From Bacillus massiliglaciei (GTDB lineage Bacteria > Bacillota > Bacilli > Bacillales > DSM-1321), in contig NZ_LT622360.1 of the NCBI RefSeq assembly GCF_900098925.1, positions 635,136-699,135 of the forward strand: a stretch of 64,000 bases of DNA, in the 5' to 3' direction. The position numbers and the translations under genes are program-made. The notes under the pieces are model-generated. The model had not been told where the DNA came from, did no database searches, and worked only from the letters and a program-made list of their open reading frames with translations. This document shows, one piece after another, positions 15,837-25,846 of this stretch (positions within the stretch are counted from its first letter, which is position 1; each line of letters starts with the position of its first letter).

Positions 15837-17873
15837 ATGCGTGCAAGAGATCTAGTAGTAATAATAAGTGTCATCATGATAATCGCCATGCTGATCATTC
15901 CAATGCCGACATGGCTGTTAAGTTTCCTTTTATTAATTAATATTTCTCTTGCCCTGATGGTTCTGCTTACGGCAATGAACATTAAGGAGCCTTTGGAATT
16001 TTCAATCTTTCCAACATTGCTTCTGCTTCTTACTCTATTTAGGCTTGGACTGAATGTTTCTACTACCAGGGCGATTTTAACCCATGGTGATGCAGGCGGA
16101 GTGGTTGAAACGTTTGGCACTTTCGTAGTCGGCGGCAATATTTTAGTGGGACTTGTTGTGTTTTTAATACTTGTTATTATTCAATTTATTGTGATTACCA
16201 AAGGTTCGGAAAGAGTCTCTGAGGTTGCGGCGCGTTTCACATTGGATGCTATGCCGGGAAAACAAATGGCCATTGATGCCGATTTGAATGCCGGCATGAT
16301 TTCTGAAACAGAAGCACGGAACAGAAGGGAAAAAGTAGGAAACGAATCTGATTTTTATGGTTCAATGGACGGTGCAAGCAAATTCGTTAAAGGAGATGCC
16401 ATAGCTGGAATTATCATTGTCATTATCAATCTGATTTTTGGTATTGTGATAGGCATGCTTCAATTAGATATGGAATTTGCAGATGCTGCCAATCATTTTT
16501 CCATGCTGACTGTAGGAGACGGGATTGTCAGCCAGGTTCCGGCACTATTAATATCTACGGCAACGGGTATTGTAGTAACAAGGGCGACGACAAATGGAAA
16601 TCTCGGTACAGATATAACAACGCAGCTTTTCCGTTTTCCAACAATGTTATATGTAACGGCAGGAACGATTTTCTTCTTAGGACTCGCAACTCCAATTGCT
16701 GATTTCTTTACAATTCCGCTCGCAGCCTTAATAGGAATCGGAGCCTATGTCATGTCTAAAGCACCGAAACCGGATCAGAAAGAAATAGCGGAAGCGGAAG
16801 AAGAAATAGAAGCAGAGGAAATGAAATCGCCTGAAAGCGTCGTAAATCTATTAAGTGTCGATCCTATTGAATTCGAATTTGGCTATGGCCTTATTCCTCT
16901 GGCTGATGCGAACCAAGGCGGGGATTTATTAGACCGGGTCGTCATGATACGAAGACAGCTGGCTATCGAAATGGGAATTGTCATTCCTGTTGTTCGAATA
17001 AGAGATAATATTCAACTGAACCCAAATGAGTACAGCCTGAAGATTAAAGGCAATGAAATGGCACGGGGAGAACTGCTTCTTAACCATTATCTGGCGATGA
17101 GCCCGGGAATTGACGATGACTCGATAGAAGGTATTGACACAATTGAGCCATCTTTCGGACTGCCGGCCAAATGGATTTCAGAAGAGATGAAAGAACAGGC
17201 GGAAATCATGGGTTATACGGTAGTGGATCCGCCGAGTGTTGTCTCCACTCACTTGACTGAAGTGCTTAGGGCGAATGTGCATGAATTATTGGGCAGAGAG
17301 GAAACAAAACAGCTTATCGATCATTTGAAAGAAACATCGCCAATCCTTGTTGAAGAAGTCACACCTAATCCGCTTTCGATTGGCGATGTTCAAAAAGTGC
17401 TGGCAAAGCTTTTAAAAGAAAAAGTATCCATCCGCAATCTGCCAGTCATTTTTGAAACGCTTGCGGACTATGGCAAGATGTCATCCGATACGGACCTGTT
17501 AACGGAATATGTCAGACAGAACCTCGCCAGACAAATTACGAATAGTTTGCTGGGGAATGAAGAGAGATTGCAAGTCATAACGTTATCTGGAAAAGTGGAA
17601 AAGATTATCGCTGACGGAGTTCAGCAAACAGAACATGGAAATTATCTTTCTTTGGATCCAGCTGTATCTCAATCTATTTTGGAAAATATAGCAGCGAAAC
17701 TGGAGGAAATGTCTCTTATGGAGCAACAGTCCATTCTCCTTTGTTCGCCCGCTGTCAGGATGTATGTAAGGCAGCTTATCGAACGGTATTTTCCGAATGT
17801 ACCTGTCGTTTCCTATAATGAATTAGAAGCGAGTGTAGAAGTTCAAAGCGTAGGGGTGGTGAATGTGGAATGA
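15837..17873 (+). CDS. flhA: Flagellar export gate protein FlhA
   Basis: FlhA forms the nonameric export gate ring and docks chaperone-substrate complexes. The 678-residue protein has an N-terminal half with about eight membrane helices, the FHIPEP-family segment (FSIFPTLLLLLTLFRLGLNV and GSERVSEVAARFTLDAMPGK), an acidic linker (EIAEAEEEIEAEEM) and a large cytoplasmic domain. Its stop overlaps the flhF start (ATGA). Confidence 0.98.
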   Translation: MRARDLVVIISVIMIIAMLIIPMPTWLLSFLLLINISLALMVLLTAMNIKEPLEFSIFPTLLLLLTLFRLGLNVSTTRAILTHGDAGGVVETFGTFVVGGNILVGLVVFLILVIIQFIVITKGSERVSEVAARFTLDAMPGKQMAIDADLNAGMISETEARNRREKVGNESDFYGSMDGASKFVKGDAIAGIIIVIINLIFGIVIGMLQLDMEFADAANHFSMLTVGDGIVSQVPALLISTATGIVVTRATTNGNLGTDITTQLFRFPTMLYVTAGTIFFLGLATPIADFFTIPLAALIGIGAYVMSKAPKPDQKEIAEAEEEIEAEEMKSPESVVNLLSVDPIEFEFGYGLIPLADANQGGDLLDRVVMIRRQLAIEMGIVIPVVRIRDNIQLNPNEYSLKIKGNEMARGELLLNHYLAMSPGIDDDSIEGIDTIEPSFGLPAKWISEEMKEQAEIMGYTVVDPPSVVSTHLTEVLRANVHELLGREETKQLIDHLKETSPILVEEVTPNPLSIGDVQKVLAKLLKEKVSIRNLPVIFETLADYGKMSSDTDLLTEYVRQNLARQITNSLLGNEERLQVITLSGKVEKIIADGVQQTEHGNYLSLDPAVSQSILENIAAKLEEMSLMEQQSILLCSPAVRMYVRQLIERYFPNVPVVSYNELEASVEVQSVGVVNVE

Positions 17874-19030
17874 AGGTAAAAAAATTCAGTGCTCCTTCAA
17901 TGACAGAGGCTATGAAACAAATAAGAAGTGAATTAGGGAATGATGCCGTAATTTTGAACTCTAAACCCGTCTATACCGGAGGGTTCCTGGGGATGTTCAA
18001 AAAACGGACTATTGAAGTGATTGCTGCAATAGATCCGGAGGTGTCACCGGTGCAGCAAGCTGTTAAACAAAAAACGAAAAAGGCGCCTTCTGATTTACCT
18101 TTACCTTTAAAAAGTGAGGAGTCCAGCCATATAAACATAAGACCTGTTCATGAAGAGCGGGTGAACCTGGAGCAGGAATTAACGGAATTGAAAGGAATGC
18201 TTAAAACCCTTCAAGATCCTAATATGCATTATTTTCCCGGGCCATTAAAAATAGCCTATACGTTTCTACAAGAGCAGGAACTGGACGTATCTATCAGAAC
18301 AGAAATTATGGAAAAACTCTTGTCTTATTGGCATTCTGCTTCCATCTCGGAAGAAAAAGTCTGGGAAACAGTTAATACTGAATTGAAGAACATTCTCCAA
18401 GCAAAAGTTCCGGCTGTCGAAGGTTTTCAGAAAAAGTTTATTAACATTGTCGGGCCGACTGGTGTGGGGAAAACGACGACAATTGCGAAGGTAGCAGCCG
18501 AGAAAATGTTAACTGATAAAAAGAAAGTGGCTTTTATAACTACTGACACTTATCGGATCGCGGCCATTGATCAGCTGAAGACTTATGCAAAAATACTGAA
18601 TGTCCCTCTTGAAGTAGCTTATAATCTTGAGGATTTTAAAAGGGCATCAGAAAAGTTTTCTCATTATGATTATATCTTTATTGATACTGCAGGCAGAAAC
18701 TTTAGGAATGAACAATATGTGAAGGATCTCTCTGAGATTATCGATATTACGGAAGAAATGGAAACTTTCTTGGTCCTTTCACTAACCTCCAAGCAAAAAG
18801 ATATGGAGGATATCTACCGACAGTTCTCGTCGATACCGATTCAGCAATTTATTTTTACAAAAGCAGATGAAACATCTACATTCGGTTCGATGATTAATAT
18901 GATGAGTAAGTATCAAACAGGTGCTGCCTACATCACAAATGGCCAGAATGTACCGGATGATATTGAGGAAGCAACAGATACAGTTCTGATCAATACGGTA
19001 ATGGGAGCAGTTAATAATGGACCAGGCTGA
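17870..19030 (+). CDS. flhF: SRP-type GTPase FlhF
   Basis: FlhF is an SRP-family GTPase that controls where flagella are placed. The 386-residue protein has a basic N-terminal B domain, a helical N domain and a G domain with P-loop GPTGVGKTT (residues 195-203), the TTDTYRIAAIDQL motif, IDTAGR and TKADE. The pair with flhG immediately downstream (14-base overlap) is the standard arrangement. Confidence 0.97.
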   Translation: MKVKKFSAPSMTEAMKQIRSELGNDAVILNSKPVYTGGFLGMFKKRTIEVIAAIDPEVSPVQQAVKQKTKKAPSDLPLPLKSEESSHINIRPVHEERVNLEQELTELKGMLKTLQDPNMHYFPGPLKIAYTFLQEQELDVSIRTEIMEKLLSYWHSASISEEKVWETVNTELKNILQAKVPAVEGFQKKFINIVGPTGVGKTTTIAKVAAEKMLTDKKKVAFITTDTYRIAAIDQLKTYAKILNVPLEVAYNLEDFKRASEKFSHYDYIFIDTAGRNFRNEQYVKDLSEIIDITEEMETFLVLSLTSKQKDMEDIYRQFSSIPIQQFIFTKADETSTFGSMINMMSKYQTGAAYITNGQNVPDDIEEATDTVLINTVMGAVNNGPG

Positions 19031-19886
19031 AAAACTGAGACAGAGATTCGCTTTAGGCCGTAAACGTGCGAGGACCCTTGCTGTTGCAAGCGGCAAAGGA
19101 GGGGTAGGTAAGTCTAATTTTTCATTGAATTTTGCCCTTTCCCTGGCGCAAAAAAAGGAACGGGTCCTTCTGTTTGATATGGATATCGGCATGGGGAATA
19201 TCGATATATTATTGGGCGAGCATTCATCTAGGAGCATAATCGATTTTTTTGAAAAAGATTGCTCTTTGGAAGAAATCATGAGCTATGGACCGGAAGGCAT
19301 TTCCATAATCAATGGAGGCTCTGGTCTTACACAGCTTTTCAGCCTGGATGAGACCAGGCTTTCAAAATTTTCGAGTGCTTTCTCCTTTTTGGAAGAAAAG
19401 TTCGACTATATCATTTTTGATATGGGAGCAGGCATTACAAATGATTCGGTTAAATTTCTTCTATGTGTGGATGAATTAATCGTCGTTTCCACTCCAGAGC
19501 CAACATCTGTTATGGATGCTTATTCTGTCATGAAATATATTCACTCAGTAAGCAGCAGCCTCCCGTTTTATCTTGTCTGTAACAGGGCTAAAAGTCCAAG
19601 TGAAGGCAGAGTTACTGCTGAAAAACTGAAAAGTGCTATGCATAAATTTCTGCAGAAAGATGTTACTGCTTTAGGGTTTCTGCCAGATGATGAAGCGGTT
19701 GGCAAAGCGGTAATCAATCAGATTCCATTTCTCCTGTTTAAACCGGAAGCGGCTGTTTCCAGGGCTATGTCCGCTCTGGCAGAAAAATATAGGAATAGAT
19801 GGTTCCAAGAGGAATGGGCTGTTCCAAAAGGAAATTTTCTGCAAAAGTTAAAAAGCTTATTTTCAGGAGGGAATTCCATTACATGA
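19017..19886 (+). CDS. flhG: MinD-like ATPase FlhG (YlxH)
   Basis: FlhG regulates flagellar number and spacing and stimulates FlhF GTP hydrolysis. The first eight residues, MDQAEKLR, match the DQAxxLR activator motif of FlhG. The deviant Walker A SGKGGVGKS is at residues 25-33, a DMDIGMGNIDILLG segment follows, and IIFDMGAGI is the Walker B region. Length (289) is usual. The C-terminal basic helix is consistent with membrane binding. It overlaps cheB by four bases. Confidence 0.96.
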   Translation: MDQAEKLRQRFALGRKRARTLAVASGKGGVGKSNFSLNFALSLAQKKERVLLFDMDIGMGNIDILLGEHSSRSIIDFFEKDCSLEEIMSYGPEGISIINGGSGLTQLFSLDETRLSKFSSAFSFLEEKFDYIIFDMGAGITNDSVKFLLCVDELIVVSTPEPTSVMDAYSVMKYIHSVSSSLPFYLVCNRAKSPSEGRVTAEKLKSAMHKFLQKDVTALGFLPDDEAVGKAVINQIPFLLFKPEAAVSRAMSALAEKYRNRWFQEEWAVPKGNFLQKLKSLFSGGNSIT

Positions 19887-20980
19887 ATGTTATTAAAGTA
19901 CTAATTGTGGATGATTCAGCCTTCATGAGAAAACTGATTGGAGAATTTCTGTCTGAAGATGAGAGGATTGAGGTAATCGCTACTGCAAGGAATGGTCAGG
20001 ATGCGATTAAGAAAGTTCACGAATTAAAACCGGATGTTGTGACGATGGACATAGAAATGCCCGTTCTTGACGGGCTGGAAGCTTTGCAGATCCTTATGAA
20101 AGACTGTCCTGTCCCGGTAGTGATGCTTTCAAGCACCACTGAGGCCGGGGCAGAAAGCACCCTTACGGCGATGCAATATGGGGCCTTTGACTTTGTAGCG
20201 AAACCGTCTGGTTCCATTTCTCTTGATTTATACAAGATAAAACATGAAATTATTTCCAAAATAGTGGCTGCTTTTGATGCAAATGTTCACAAATTGAAAA
20301 AAAAACCAGAAAAGAAGAAAAAAATAGCAAAATTATACCCTGAATATAGTAAAATCGGAGTAGATAAAAAGTACAATTTCGAGTATGATAACAAAAAACA
20401 GGCGAATAGATCCAGGAAAATTGTTTTAATTGGAACTTCAACGGGCGGACCTCGGGCATTGCAATCCGTTCTGACGAAGCTCCCTGCTTCATTCAGTGCT
20501 CCTATACTGATTGTTCAGCACATGCCGCCAGGCTTTACCCAATCGCTGGCACAGCGATTGGATGGTCTTTGTGAGATCCGCGTAAAAGAAGCCGAGGATG
20601 GTGAGCTGATCCAAAAAGGAACAGCATACATAGCTCCCGGAGGATTCCATCTCAAAGTGAAAAAACTTGGGTTAAGCTATATGGTTTTGCTTGATCAATC
20701 TGATAGCCGAAACGGCCACAGGCCTTCTGTGGACGTTATGTTTGAAAGTGTAAGTGAAGCTGAAGAACTTGAAAAGATTGCGGTCGTTATGACAGGAATG
20801 GGAATGGATGGGGCAAACGGTTTATTAAAGTTAAAGAAAGACAGCCGTGTTCATGCTATTGCCGAATCTGAGCAAACGTCCATTGTCTTTGGAATGCCAA
20901 AGGCAGCTATTGCGACGGGGCTGATAGATTGTGTGCAAGATGTGGATGATATTGCTGCAGCAATCAGGCTTTATTGTTAA
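19883..20980 (+). CDS. cheB: Protein-glutamate methylesterase/deamidase CheB
   Basis: CheB demethylates and deamidates chemoreceptors when phosphorylated by CheA. The receiver domain has D56 in VTMDIEMP as phospho-acceptor; after a very Lys-rich linker the methylesterase domain shows the catalytic Ser (IGTSTGGPRA), His (VQHMPPGFT) and Asp (MTGMGMDGANG). The frame extends upstream, but the ATG at 19883 gives the conserved MNVIKVLIVDDSAFMR start and 365 residues, with AGGAGG somewhat far (12 bases) upstream. Confidence 0.96.
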   Translation: MNVIKVLIVDDSAFMRKLIGEFLSEDERIEVIATARNGQDAIKKVHELKPDVVTMDIEMPVLDGLEALQILMKDCPVPVVMLSSTTEAGAESTLTAMQYGAFDFVAKPSGSISLDLYKIKHEIISKIVAAFDANVHKLKKKPEKKKKIAKLYPEYSKIGVDKKYNFEYDNKKQANRSRKIVLIGTSTGGPRALQSVLTKLPASFSAPILIVQHMPPGFTQSLAQRLDGLCEIRVKEAEDGELIQKGTAYIAPGGFHLKVKKLGLSYMVLLDQSDSRNGHRPSVDVMFESVSEAEELEKIAVVMTGMGMDGANGLLKLKKDSRVHAIAESEQTSIVFGMPKAAIATGLIDCVQDVDDIAAAIRLYC

Positions 20981-20998
20981 TTCTGGAGGTGCAGATTT

Positions 20999-23026
20999 AT
21001 GGATATGAATCAGTATTTAGAGGTTTTTATAGAAGAAAGTAAGGAACATTTACAAACTTGCTCAGAGCAATTGCTTGTATTGGAAAAAAATCCTGAAGAT
21101 CTCTCGATCGTAAATGAAATTTTCCGTTCAGCTCATACTCTAAAAGGGATGTCAGCAACAATGGGTTATGAGGATCTGGCGAATTTAACTCATAAAATGG
21201 AGAACGTACTGGATGGAATCAGAAACAACCAGATTCAATTAACGCCTGAAATAATTGATGTGGTGTTCATGGCTGTGGATGATTTGGAAGCGATGATTTA
21301 CTCCATTGCGGAAGGCGGCGATGGTAAAAGGGACGTAAGTGATGCTGTACGAAAGCTTCAATTGATTGAAAAAGGTGAAAGTCCTGTTGGGCCTGGCGAA
21401 AAAGAATCTGCTGCATCTGCTGAAACGGCTGAAAAAATAAGCGGTTTTGATCAATTTGAATTAACTGTGCTTCAGCAATCAAAGGATCAAGGATTTAACA
21501 GTTTTCAAATCACTGTCGAATTGAGGGAAGATTGCCTTCTTAAAGCAGCACGCGTCTTCATGATCTTTGAAGTATTGGAGCAAGTAGGGGAGGTTATCAA
21601 ATCTAATCCGCCCGTTGATGAACTCGAAGAAGAACATTTTGATCAGCGATTTGAAGTGACGATTGTTACTAAGGAATCGAAGGATGTCATCGAAAAGAGA
21701 ATTATGAAAGTTTCTGAAGTGGATTTCGTTCAGGCTCTTCCTTTGGATCTGCAAAATGTAAAAGAGGCGGCCTCTCTAGAAGAAGAAAAAAACAGCCGAG
21801 CTGTTCTGGAACAAGAGAAGCAGCCGGATAAAGCTGTATCTCAGAAAGCAGCTTCTAAGCCTGCAATTAAGCAATCTAACAAAACCATTCGTGTAAATAT
21901 TGAACGTTTAGATATTTTAATGAATTTATTTGAAGAGCTTGTGATTGACCGAGGCAGGCTTGATCAGATCTCAAAAGAGATTAATAATCAGGAGCTTAAT
22001 GAAACGGTAGAAAGAATGTCAAGAGTTACCGGTGACCTTCAAACGATTGTGCTGAACATGAGGATGGTTCCGGTAGAGACAGTTTTCAATCGTTTTCCTA
22101 AGATGATCCGCCAATTGGCACGCGATCTTCACAAAAAAGTGAATCTTGAAATTGCCGGAGCTGAAACGGAGTTGGATCGGACGGTAATCGATGAAATCGG
22201 TGATCCGCTAGTACATTTATTAAGAAATGCGATCGACCACGGAATTGAGACACCTGAAATCCGCAAAGCAAATGGAAAAGATGAAGAAGGCCAAATTAAG
22301 CTGAAAGCATATCATAGCGGAAATCATGTTTTTATTGAGATTGAGGATAACGGCGCAGGGATTAATAAAGATAAAGTTCTTAATAAAGCCATTTCAAACG
22401 GGATCATCACAAAAGAGGGAGCACTTTCATTAACAGATAAGCAAATATTTGAATTAATCTTTGCTTCAGGTTTTTCTACGGCTGATAAAATTTCCGATGT
22501 TTCAGGCAGAGGAGTCGGTCTTGATGTGGTTAAAAATACAATTGAATCACTCGGAGGCTCTGTCACGATTGATTCAAAAGAGGGACATGGCTCGAAGTTC
22601 CTGATTCAGCTGCCGTTAACGTTATCAATTATTTCCGTAATGCTGGTTGAAATCCAAAAAGAAAAATATGCGATTCCTTTATCTTCTATTATAGAGACGG
22701 CAATCATTAAAAAAGACGAAATTATGAACGCACATGACCAGCAAGTGATTGATTTCAGGGGCAAGGTTCTTCCATTACTATTCTTAAAGGATGTTTTTGA
22801 AGTCCCGGAGGAAAACGAAACGGATTCTGAGTTCCTTTCAGTAGTGATTGTACGAAAGGGAGACAAGCTTGCCGGACTTGTTGTGGATTCATTCATCGGT
22901 CAGCTTGAAATTGTACTAAAATCACTGGGCAATTATTTAAATTCAGCCTTCGCAATCTCGGGAGCGACAATTTTAGGCGATGGCCAGGTTGCATTGATTG
23001 TTGACTGCAATGCATTAATCCATTAA
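20999..23026 (+). CDS. cheA: Chemotaxis histidine kinase CheA
   Basis: CheA is the receptor-coupled kinase that phosphorylates CheY and CheB. Domains in order: HPt with H46 (FRSAHTLKGMSATMG), a CheY/CheB-binding P2 region, a Lys/Gln-rich linker, dimerisation P3, ATPase P4 (LLRNAIDHGIETPE, IEDNGAGI, FSTADKISDVSGRGVGLDVV) and a CheW-like P5 (YAIPLSSIIE). 675 residues, standard. An earlier-than-necessary ATG is supported by the conserved MDMNQYL start and a GGAGGTG site. Confidence 0.98.
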   Translation: MDMNQYLEVFIEESKEHLQTCSEQLLVLEKNPEDLSIVNEIFRSAHTLKGMSATMGYEDLANLTHKMENVLDGIRNNQIQLTPEIIDVVFMAVDDLEAMIYSIAEGGDGKRDVSDAVRKLQLIEKGESPVGPGEKESAASAETAEKISGFDQFELTVLQQSKDQGFNSFQITVELREDCLLKAARVFMIFEVLEQVGEVIKSNPPVDELEEEHFDQRFEVTIVTKESKDVIEKRIMKVSEVDFVQALPLDLQNVKEAASLEEEKNSRAVLEQEKQPDKAVSQKAASKPAIKQSNKTIRVNIERLDILMNLFEELVIDRGRLDQISKEINNQELNETVERMSRVTGDLQTIVLNMRMVPVETVFNRFPKMIRQLARDLHKKVNLEIAGAETELDRTVIDEIGDPLVHLLRNAIDHGIETPEIRKANGKDEEGQIKLKAYHSGNHVFIEIEDNGAGINKDKVLNKAISNGIITKEGALSLTDKQIFELIFASGFSTADKISDVSGRGVGLDVVKNTIESLGGSVTIDSKEGHGSKFLIQLPLTLSIISVMLVEIQKEKYAIPLSSIIETAIIKKDEIMNAHDQQVIDFRGKVLPLLFLKDVFEVPEENETDSEFLSVVIVRKGDKLAGLVVDSFIGQLEIVLKSLGNYLNSAFAISGATILGDGQVALIVDCNALIH

Positions 23027-23069
23027 ATGAAAAACTGTTCATCCCAGAATGATTGAAGGAGGAAAAGTA

Positions 23070-23540
23070 ATGTCGGAATTAAAGACTGAGAAAAATATGA
23101 AAGTGATAGTTTTTCAGATAAAAGATAAAGAATATGTTATCCCGGTTGATAAGGTCAAGGGGATTGAAAAACTGCTGTATATTACCCGTGTGCCTAAAAC
23201 GATCCCATTTGTTAAAGGGGTTATTAATTTGCGGGGCGTGATCACGCCTGTCATTGATTTAAGAGTCCGATTTGGTTTTGAAGAGACCAAATATGACGAA
23301 AGCACCAGGATTATCATTGTGACAATCCAAGGGATGGAAATCGGTTTGATTGTCGATTCGGCAAATGATGTTCTTGATTTGCCTGTTGACAGTATTGAAC
23401 CTCAGCCGGAAATTGTCGGCCAGGTGTCTTCAGAGTATATTAGCGGTGTTGCCAATCTTGAAAAACGCCTGTTAATCCTTATTAATTTAGAAAATATTCT
23501 CTCCTTGGATTTGTCCGATCAATCGGTCATAAAGGGGTAA
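23070..23540 (+). CDS. cheW: Chemotaxis coupling protein CheW
   Basis: CheW bridges receptors and CheA. It is a single CheW/SH3-like domain of 156 residues with VIVFQIKDKEYVIPVDKVK, the KGVINLRGVITPVIDLR signature and IGLIVDSANDV. ATG 23070 follows GAAGGAGG at the right spacing; the 21 bases of open frame before it are not needed. Confidence 0.97.
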   Translation: MSELKTEKNMKVIVFQIKDKEYVIPVDKVKGIEKLLYITRVPKTIPFVKGVINLRGVITPVIDLRVRFGFEETKYDESTRIIIVTIQGMEIGLIVDSANDVLDLPVDSIEPQPEIVGQVSSEYISGVANLEKRLLILINLENILSLDLSDQSVIKG

Positions 23541-23544
23541 GTCT

Positions 23545-24174
23545 ATGTCATTTATCGATAAAATTGATTTTTTCCGTATGGATGTCTTAAAGGAAATCGG
23601 CAATATCGGTGCAGCACACGCAGCAACTTCCTTATCCCATATGTTAGGACAAAAAATTAATATGCGTGTACCGGGGGCGAAGGTAGTTTCCTTTAATCAG
23701 ATGCTGGATATGGCCGGCGGAGCGGACCATGTGGCAGCTACCATTTTTCTTAGGGTAGAAGGAGACATTAAGGGGAGCATGTTTTTTGTTCTGCCTCTTC
23801 CTGTTGCGAGCTATTTTATTAAACAAATGACTGATGAGGATTTTTCTTTCAATGGTGACCCTTTAAAAGATCTTCATATGTCTGCCTTGCAGGAACTGGG
23901 AAATATTCTTTCTGGATCTTATCTTACTTCTTTGTCGGATTTTACAAAATTGAACATATATCCTTCGGTTCCTTCTCTTAGTATCGATATGACAGGTGCG
24001 ACAATCAGTACTGGACTGATTGAGCTTTCGCAGACTAGCGATCACGCAATTGTCATTGAAACGCTGATTGAAAAAGAAGGAGTTTCCCAGCTTAGCGGCC
24101 ATTTCTTTTTGCTGCCGGACCCTGATTCCTTTGAAATCATATTTGCCTCTTTAGGAGTTGGCACAAATGGCTGA
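23545..24174 (+). CDS. cheC: CheY-P phosphatase CheC
   Basis: CheC is a CheY-P phosphatase and adaptation protein in Bacillus, stimulated by CheD. The 209-residue protein keeps both E-x-x-N phosphatase motifs: LKEIGNIGAAHAATSLSHML and LQELGNILSGSYLTSL. It lies four bases after cheW and overlaps cheD by eight bases, which fits the stoichiometric CheC-CheD complex. Confidence 0.97.
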   Translation: MSFIDKIDFFRMDVLKEIGNIGAAHAATSLSHMLGQKINMRVPGAKVVSFNQMLDMAGGADHVAATIFLRVEGDIKGSMFFVLPLPVASYFIKQMTDEDFSFNGDPLKDLHMSALQELGNILSGSYLTSLSDFTKLNIYPSVPSLSIDMTGATISTGLIELSQTSDHAIVIETLIEKEGVSQLSGHFFLLPDPDSFEIIFASLGVGTNG

Positions 24175-24670
24175 AACGTTCGCTGGGAAAGTAATTAAAG
24201 TCGGAATTGCCGACATGGCTGTAGTGCGATCGCCTGATATCATCCGAACAGCAGGGCTTGGCTCATGTGTCGGGCTCGTTCTCTTCGATAAGAGAAGAGG
24301 GGTAGGGGCGCTGCTTCATGTCATGCTTCCCGATTCTTCTTTGGCCAAAGCAGGTGCCCTGAATCCGGCTAAATTTGCAGATACAGCGATAAAAGAAATG
24401 ATCAGCCAGTTATCGAATCTCGGGATTCCGCTCACTTCTTTGAAAGCGAAAATGGCCGGAGGGGCCCAAATGTTCCAGTTTTCCACGGGATCTGATTTGA
24501 TGAGAATCGGCCCAAGAAATGTAGAAGCTGTCCGTAAAGAATTGTCAGATTTGAAGATTGAGATTATAGCAGAGGATGTCGGCGGAAATAACGGAAGAAC
24601 GATTGAATTTAATCCGGAAAATGCAGAGTTGCACATACGAACGGTGAATGAAGATACGAAAATTATATAA
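24167..24670 (+). CDS. cheD: Chemoreceptor glutamine deamidase CheD
   Basis: CheD deamidates glutamines of chemoreceptors and acts in the CheC-CheD-CheY-P adaptation loop. The catalytic Cys and His are visible in GLGSCVGLVLFDKRRGVGALLHVMLP, and the CheC-binding region in KMAGGAQMFQ. ATG 24167 lies nine bases after GGAG; the TTG at 24158 lies directly next to that site. 167 residues. Confidence 0.96.
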   Translation: MAETFAGKVIKVGIADMAVVRSPDIIRTAGLGSCVGLVLFDKRRGVGALLHVMLPDSSLAKAGALNPAKFADTAIKEMISQLSNLGIPLTSLKAKMAGGAQMFQFSTGSDLMRIGPRNVEAVRKELSDLKIEIIAEDVGGNNGRTIEFNPENAELHIRTVNEDTKII

Positions 24671-24740
24671 TGCTTTCAGCGGGCAGGCTGGGAAGCTGCT
24701 GCAGCATCATTGCGGAGCGCAAAAGCAGGGAGGATATTTT

Positions 24741-25511
24741 ATGTCACAAACGACTATTAATGAAGAACAATTGCATTGGGATAACTGGATCAGCTTTCGT
24801 GACCCGGAAGCAGGAGATGTTCTTGTGAAAAAATACATTCCACTTGTCTCCTATCATGTTCAGCGGATTTCGGCCGGCCTGCCGAAAAGTGTAAGCAGGG
24901 ATGATATCCGGGGACTGGGTATGATGGGGTTATTCAATGCCTTGGAACGATTTGATCCGAAACGAGATAATAAATTTGATACGTATGCTTCTTTTAGAAT
25001 TCGAGGTGCCATTCTTGACGGGCTCCGAAAAGAAGACTGGCTGCCAAGAAGTGCACGGGATAAAGCGAAGAAGATCGATGCAGCAATTGAAAAGTTGGAA
25101 CAAAAGCTGATGAGAAATGTGACCCCAAGAGAGGTAGCGGGTGAGCTTAATATTTCGGAAGATGATGTCCACACAGCAATGAATGAACATTACTTTGCCA
25201 ATATTCTTTCGATGGACGAGCAGCCTTTGGAGCAGGATGATAAAGAGAGTACCAACTACCATATTAAAGATGAAAAAGCGGAATTGCCGGAGGAGCATAT
25301 TTTAAAGGAAGAGCTCTATAAGGAATTGGCGGCAGTAATTGAAACCTTGAATGAAAAAGAACAGCTCGTTCTGCAATTATTTTACAAAGAGGAATTAACA
25401 CTGACAGAAATAGGTCAGGTTATGTCTCTTTCAACCTCGCGAATCTCTCAAATTCATTCCAGGGCTATCTTCAAATTGCGCGCTGCCATGAAAAGCGACA
25501 GGGAAAATTAA
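24741..25511 (+). CDS. sigD: RNA polymerase sigma factor SigD (sigma-28 family, FliA type)
   Basis: SigD directs late flagellar, chemoreceptor and autolysin genes and is held by FlgM until hooks are complete. Regions 2, 3 and 4 are present: DIRGLGMMGLFNALERFDP, FDTYASFRIRGAILDGLRKEDWLPRSAR (region given as motif), and the region 4 helix-turn-helix LTEIGQVMSLSTSRISQIHS. ATG 24741 has GGGAGGA upstream and gives 256 residues; open frame before it is not conserved. As the last gene of the fla/che operon its level is sensitive to transcript decay along the operon. Confidence 0.97.
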   Translation: MSQTTINEEQLHWDNWISFRDPEAGDVLVKKYIPLVSYHVQRISAGLPKSVSRDDIRGLGMMGLFNALERFDPKRDNKFDTYASFRIRGAILDGLRKEDWLPRSARDKAKKIDAAIEKLEQKLMRNVTPREVAGELNISEDDVHTAMNEHYFANILSMDEQPLEQDDKESTNYHIKDEKAELPEEHILKEELYKELAAVIETLNEKEQLVLQLFYKEELTLTEIGQVMSLSTSRISQIHSRAIFKLRAAMKSDREN

Positions 25512-25846
25512 CAGACAGGTTTTAGAACATTCCAGATTTCTCTGAATAGCTGAGAAGCATCTGCGTTTAGGTAAAAGCTGAGGATTATGAAAAGAGCCAC
25601 CTTTAAAGCAAAGAGGATGGCTTTTTCGTATGCTTGCTGCATGTTCAGGTGTATAGATCAGAAAACAGTATGTCTTTCTCCCTTATTCATCTGCTGTTTA
25701 ACCAATCGAAAACAATGAAAATATGGCTTTCATAATGTTATACTTGCCATAGACAAGGCGGTAAAATTTCTGTATGTAAATTTTTATATCTGCGCAAATG
25801 TGGTGTAAAACAAGAAATTATTAAAGGCTAAGGAGTTATCGTACTG
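25512..25846 (+). other. Intergenic region sigD-swrB
   Basis: No gene seen in these 335 bases. It contains the sigD terminator at about 25591-25627, and a TATACT at 25739-25744 that could be a -10 but has no convincing -35 partner. No match to the SigD consensus was seen. Confidence 0.6.
25591..25627 (+). terminator. Intrinsic terminator of the fla/che operon
   Basis: AGAGCCACCT pairs with AGAGGATGGCT (AGCCA/TGGCT plus CCT/AGG around a small internal mismatch), followed by TTTTT. Confidence 0.75.
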